From an uncultured Bacteroidales bacterium (lineage in GTDB: Bacteria > Bacteroidota > Bacteroidia > Bacteroidales > UBA932), in NCBI GenBank assembly GCA_900320185.1, contig ONRD01000005.1, forward strand, positions 1 through 64,000: DNA of 64,000 bases. The letters are read 5' to 3'. The position numbers were made by a program, and so were the translations under genes. Below are positions 60,872 through 64,000 of the stretch, piece by piece; the stretch's first letter is position 1; each line of letters begins with the position of its first letter. The notes under the pieces are model-generated. The model made no database searches, was not told the origin of the DNA, and saw nothing but the letters and a program-made list of their open reading frames with translations.

Positions 60872-61295
60872 AACTATCTTATTTTTATTTTATTCTCTGA
60901 TGTTGTCAATGGCTTCTTGTTCGGTTAATAAAACAGTAAAATTGGAAACGCCCTTTGTTGCAGTTGTCAAGCTTATAGATGCCGAGCAGGCATTGGATTT
61001 AGAAACAGCAAAACAATATATTGATGTGGCTCGGGTGTATACGAATTTTGGTTCAGAAAATCCACAAGAAGATTGGGAAAAAATGATACGGTTTAATTAT
61101 AATCTTGGCAGAGATAAAAAATTTACGAATAATTTTGGATATAGGAACTATGATATTTTGGAAACGGTCAATGGTAATAACGCAAGCATTTGTTTTAAAG
61201 CAAAAAGAGATAACGTAAGTATAAAAACAATAACTTACGGATTAGAGAAACGACAGAAAAAATGGATAGTTGTTTCCATCAATTATGTGATATGA
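60861..61295 (+). CDS. small lipoprotein, candidate immunity protein 3
   Basis: I placed the start at 60861 (MENKTILFLFYSLMLSMASC), where the lipobox cysteine is residue 20; a longer frame from 60804 would bury the signal. The 144-residue product has a compact alpha/beta domain ending KKWIVVSINYVI. The length and ending resemble DUF4878/NTF2-like lipoproteins, but I am not sure. The start overlaps toxin tip 3 by eleven bases. It is AT-rich. Confidence 0.65.
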   Translation: MENKTILFLFYSLMLSMASCSVNKTVKLETPFVAVVKLIDAEQALDLETAKQYIDVARVYTNFGSENPQEDWEKMIRFNYNLGRDKKFTNNFGYRNYDILETVNGNNASICFKAKRDNVSIKTITYGLEKRQKKWIVVSINYVI

Positions 61296-61301
61296 TAATG
61301 T

Positions 61302-61458
61302 CCCAAAAAGTGTGTCCGGATAGGTAAAAGAAAAAAGTCTGTAACTTTAAAGAAACAGACTTATGCTAACTTTCACAAAAGGAACAACTTTCTGAGGTAA
61401 TGTGCAAGCATGCCGAGAAAGAAAACGGTCTTCACGACCTTTTGTGTAGCCTTCCCTA
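61302..61458 (+). mobile_element. remnant of an IS256-like insertion sequence end
   Basis: A GTGTGTCCGGATAGGT end is followed by a perfect AAGTCTGT/ACAGACTT stem (61335-61342 with 61355-61362). A broken frame then starts MLTFTK and, after a one-base shift, EQLSEVMCKHAEKENGLHDL. This resembles the N-terminus of Bacteroidota IS256/mutator transposases. The frame ends at once, and the rest of the element and its other end are missing. It marks the right border of the AT-rich island. Confidence 0.6.
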
Positions 61459-61519
61459 AAAGGGGACGCTTACACGATGGTATCCGCGCGAGGCGAAGCA
61501 GGGGCCGCACCAACCTGTA

Positions 61520-62938
61520 TCAGAACCGGAAGTATTCCTTGGCGTTGTTGTAGGAGATGTCCCGGACCATCCGCTCGATGTCGGCTATCTCGCTCGAAGG
61601 GATCTTGCCATCTTCGATGTCCTTGCCGAGGACGTCACAAAGGATCCTGCGGAAATATTCATGGCGCGGATAGCTGATGAAACTGCGCGAGTCCGTGAGC
61701 ATTCCGACGAACCGGCTGAGGAGTCCGAGGACCGAAAGGGCGTCCATCTGGCGCCTCATTCCGACTTCCTGGTCGAGGAACCACCAGCCCGATCCGAACT
61801 GCATCTTGCCGGGCACGGAGCCGTCATTGAAGTTGTAGGCCATGGTCATCATCACCTCGTTGTCCTTGGGATTGAGGCAGTAGAGGATGGTCTTCGCAAG
61901 CTTCCCTTCTGAAGCGAGCCGGTCGAAGAACTTGTTTCCGGCGGCGGCGATCTCCTGGTCGTGGATCGCATCGTAGCCGGTGTCGGGTCCCACGAGACCG
62001 AACATCCTTGAGTTGTTGTTGCGGATGGCGCCGATGTGGAACTGCTGAGCCCACCCTGCCTCTGCGTCCATAACCGCCTGGTCGTGCAGGAAGGCGGAGC
62101 GGAACTTGGCAAGTTCTCCGGCGTTGGGAGCCTTCCCGAGCAGCACTTTCTTGAATATGATCTCGATCTCGATCTCCTTGTAGTCGGCGCTGTAGAAGTT
62201 CTCGAGACCGTGGTCGGAAAGCTTGCAGCCCATCGAGGCGAAGAAGGCATGCCTCTTTTCAAGAGCCTCGCGAAGGTCGGCATAGGAATCAATCTCCTTC
62301 CCGGCCGCCTCGCCGAGCTGCACCAGATACTTCTTGTAGGCTGCAGGATCCTCGATGGCCATCGCCTTGTCGGGGCGCCATGCCGGAATGACCTTCGTCC
62401 CGAACGGGTTCTCCGCTATCATCTTGTGCCAGCGTAGGTCGTCGGCGGGATCGTCCGTCGTGCAGACAGTCTCGACGTTGAACCTGCGGATCAGGGCCTG
62501 TCCCCTGAACTCGGGAGTCGCCAGCTTGGCATTGCACTCTTCGAAAATCTCGCGCGCGGTGGCAGGAGAAAGGATCTTGTCTATTCCGAAAACCCGGCTC
62601 AGCTCAAGGTGCGACCAGTGGTAAAGGGGGTTCCTGTGGAGGTAAGGCATGGTCTGCGCCCACTTCTCAAAGGTCTCCCAGGCAGAATGCGTACCGCCGG
62701 TGAGGTATTCCTCCCCCACTCCGTTCGCCCTCATTGCACGCCACTTGTAATGGTCGCCGTAATGTCCGTCCACCAGCCACAGCTGGGTGATGTCCCGGAA
62801 CTGGATGTTCTGGGCTATCTGCTGCGGCACCAGATGGCAGTGGTAGTCGATGATGGGCATCTTCTCGGCGCTCCCATGGTAGAGTTGCCTGGCAGCGTCC
62901 GTCCTGAGCATGAAGTCTTCGTTGATAAAACTCGCCAT
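61520..62938 (-). CDS. uxaC: glucuronate/galacturonate isomerase
   Basis: The 472-residue cytoplasmic protein has the UxaC blocks YHCHLVPQQIAQNIQF, WLVDGHYGDHYKWRAMRANG and DSRSFISYPRHEYFRRILCD near the end. The length equals E. coli UxaC (about 470). It converts galacturonate to tagaturonate and glucuronate to fructuronate, the first intracellular step after pectin breakdown. It is divergent from a hexuronate transporter gene. The intergenic region has an operator matching that of the pectin operon. Confidence 0.95.
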   Translation of the reverse strand: MASFINEDFMLRTDAARQLYHGSAEKMPIIDYHCHLVPQQIAQNIQFRDITQLWLVDGHYGDHYKWRAMRANGVGEEYLTGGTHSAWETFEKWAQTMPYLHRNPLYHWSHLELSRVFGIDKILSPATAREIFEECNAKLATPEFRGQALIRRFNVETVCTTDDPADDLRWHKMIAENPFGTKVIPAWRPDKAMAIEDPAAYKKYLVQLGEAAGKEIDSYADLREALEKRHAFFASMGCKLSDHGLENFYSADYKEIEIEIIFKKVLLGKAPNAGELAKFRSAFLHDQAVMDAEAGWAQQFHIGAIRNNNSRMFGLVGPDTGYDAIHDQEIAAAGNKFFDRLASEGKLAKTILYCLNPKDNEVMMTMAYNFNDGSVPGKMQFGSGWWFLDQEVGMRRQMDALSVLGLLSRFVGMLTDSRSFISYPRHEYFRRILCDVLGKDIEDGKIPSSEIADIERMVRDISYNNAKEYFRF

Positions 62939-62977
62939 ATTAAAAAGATTTTATTGTGTCCTGTGTGTTACAAAGAC

Positions 62978-63008
62978 AAAAATACTTATTTTTGCATAGA
63001 AATACAAA
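62978..63008 (-). promoter_or_regulatory. promoter of uxaC
   Basis: On the minus strand TTTG (63008 to 63005), a 19-base spacer and TATTTTTG (62985 to 62978) match the Bacteroidota consensus. The -33 box lies inside the palindromic operator. Confidence 0.7.
62988..62995 (+). promoter_or_regulatory. candidate -7 box for the hexuronate transporter
   Basis: TATTTTTG matches TAnnTTTG; the expected transcript start falls at the operator (63002-63017). A TGTG stands where the -33 TTTG would be. Confidence 0.5.
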
Positions 63009-63017
63009 CGTTTGCAT
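63002..63017. promoter_or_regulatory. LacI-type palindromic operator between uxaC and the transporter
   Basis: ATACAAACGTTTGCAT differs from the pectin-operon site at one position. It covers the uxaC -33 box and the predicted start of the transporter transcript, so one bound repressor could block both genes. Confidence 0.7.
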
Positions 63018-63083
63018 CCGATTTCGGTCCATTTGTCGGGAATTGTTTGTAAATTGCGGAAGGAAAACAACAAAACCATACAT

Positions 63084-64000
63084 ATGTCTACACAAAAGAA
63101 ACTGATGACCAACTGGCGCTGGTGGCTGTGTTCGCTGCTCTTCGTCGCCACGACTGTCAACTACCTCGACCGGCAGGTGCTCTCACTCACCTACGAGGAC
63201 TTCATCAAACCGGAATTCCACTGGACCGACAATGACTACGGCACGATTACGGGAATGTTCTCCATCCTCTATGCCATCGCCTGCCTGTTCGCCGGCAAGT
63301 TCGTGGACTGGATGGGCACGAAGAAAGGCTACCTGATCGCTATCGGGGTCTGGTCCGCCGGAGCCTGCCTCCACGCAGCGTGCGGCTGGGCCACCGCCCA
63401 CATCGTCGACGGACTGGGCAGCGTCGCCGCGCTCCGCGCAGTGGAAGCCGGGAGCAACATAGCGCTTGCAGTGTCCACCACCTCTGTCTGGCTGTTCCTG
63501 CTGTGCCGGGGCATACTTGCCCTGGGCGAAGCCGGAAACTTCCCCGCCGCCATCAAGGTCACGGCTGAATATTTCCCGAAGAAGGACCGCGCCTTCGCGA
63601 CATCCATCTTCAACGCCGGCGCTTCCGTAGGCGCCCTGGCCGCACCGCTGTGCATCCCTCCGCTCGCCGTCAGGTTCGGCTGGGAAATGGCATTCATCAT
63701 CATCGGCGGACTCGGTTTCATCTGGATGTTCTTCTGGGCGTTCATGTACGACAAGCCTGAAGAAAGCAAGCATGTCAACGCCGCAGAACTCGAGTACATC
63801 CACCAGGACGACGAGGCGGAAGCCGCTGAGAAGGCCGCCGCCCGCTCCGAAAAGGCGATCCCTTTCCTCAAGTGCTTCAAGTACCGCCAGACCTGGTCGT
63901 TCATCACCGGCAAGTTCTTCACGGACGGAGTATGGTGGTTCTTCCTCTTCTGGGCTCCTTCCTACTTCAGCAACCAGTTCGACGCTCCCGCCACCTCGCA
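63084..64000 (+). CDS. MFS hexuronate transporter (ExuT-like), truncated by window end
   Basis: The first 305 residues are present: a cytosolic start, then WWLCSLLFVATTVNYLDRQV (TM1), GMFSILYAIACLFAGKFVDW, RGILALGEAGNFPAAIKVTA, then EYFPKKDRAFATSIFNAGAS. These match the anion:cation symporter family that includes ExuT. It probably imports galacturonate/glucuronate. It has no neighbours to the right because the window ends inside it. Confidence 0.9.
   Translation, partial: MSTQKKLMTNWRWWLCSLLFVATTVNYLDRQVLSLTYEDFIKPEFHWTDNDYGTITGMFSILYAIACLFAGKFVDWMGTKKGYLIAIGVWSAGACLHAACGWATAHIVDGLGSVAALRAVEAGSNIALAVSTTSVWLFLLCRGILALGEAGNFPAAIKVTAEYFPKKDRAFATSIFNAGASVGALAAPLCIPPLAVRFGWEMAFIIIGGLGFIWMFFWAFMYDKPEESKHVNAAELEYIHQDDEAEAAEKAAARSEKAIPFLKCFKYRQTWSFITGKFFTDGVWWFFLFWAPSYFSNQFDAPATS

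Overview
The window looks like a chromosomal segment from a gut- or rumen-type Bacteroidales (Bacteroidota) with G+C well above half. The evidence is two SusC/SusD pairs, Bacteroidota-only families (BACON, DUF4831, DUF5123-type proteins, TIGR02757), promoters of the TTTG-N19/20-TAnnTTTG kind, and the absence of clear Shine-Dalgarno sequences. An uncultured Cryptobacteroides/Rikenellaceae-like lineage would fit, but that placement is inference. No tRNA, rRNA or CRISPR array was seen.

Layout. 1-32 kb is mostly housekeeping. It starts with the end of a beta-barrel protein and a palindromic repeat, then an NfeD/flotillin/XRE operon, a LysR regulator, an XRE/M16 protease operon, a small ferredoxin missed by a 60-residue cutoff, a DUF1573/metal exporter pair, parE with two lipid genes, rpsF-rpsR-rplI, pepD, a DUF4831 protein, an LpxL-like acyltransferase, a secreted TIM-barrel lipoprotein and a POT transporter. 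A tightly packed run follows: zeta-like kinase, tldD, tldE, slyD, GT2, trkA, DUF1232; then an ABC-F ATPase. At 31.97-32.27 kb the palindromic repeat returns as a cluster.

32.3-43.7 kb is a Sus-like locus with a secreted calcineurin-type phosphoesterase, SusC, SusD and a BACON lipoprotein, divergent from a GlpT-type transporter. This may be an organophosphate scavenging system. 43.7-58.9 kb is a pectin utilization locus: GH28, CE8, GH105, PL1, SusC, SusD and a 1417-residue beta-helix surface lipoprotein. It is headed by a promoter that carries a perfect palindromic LacI-type operator. A near-identical operator sits between uxaC and an ExuT-like transporter at 63 kb, so outer-surface pectin breakdown and intracellular galacturonate isomerisation are probably one regulon.

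Between these two halves of the pectin regulon (59.0-61.5 kb) lies an AT-rich island. It holds pieces of a secreted Rhs/YD-repeat toxin and three displaced toxin-tip ends. Each tip overlaps the start of its own small exported protein (two lipoproteins, one Sec signal). This fits a series of orphan polymorphic-toxin tip/immunity cassettes acting in the periplasm. One Rhs fragment is fused in frame to a copy of part of the beta-helix lipoprotein, and an IS256-like remnant closes the island. This island and the covarying palindromic repeat family are the most unusual content.
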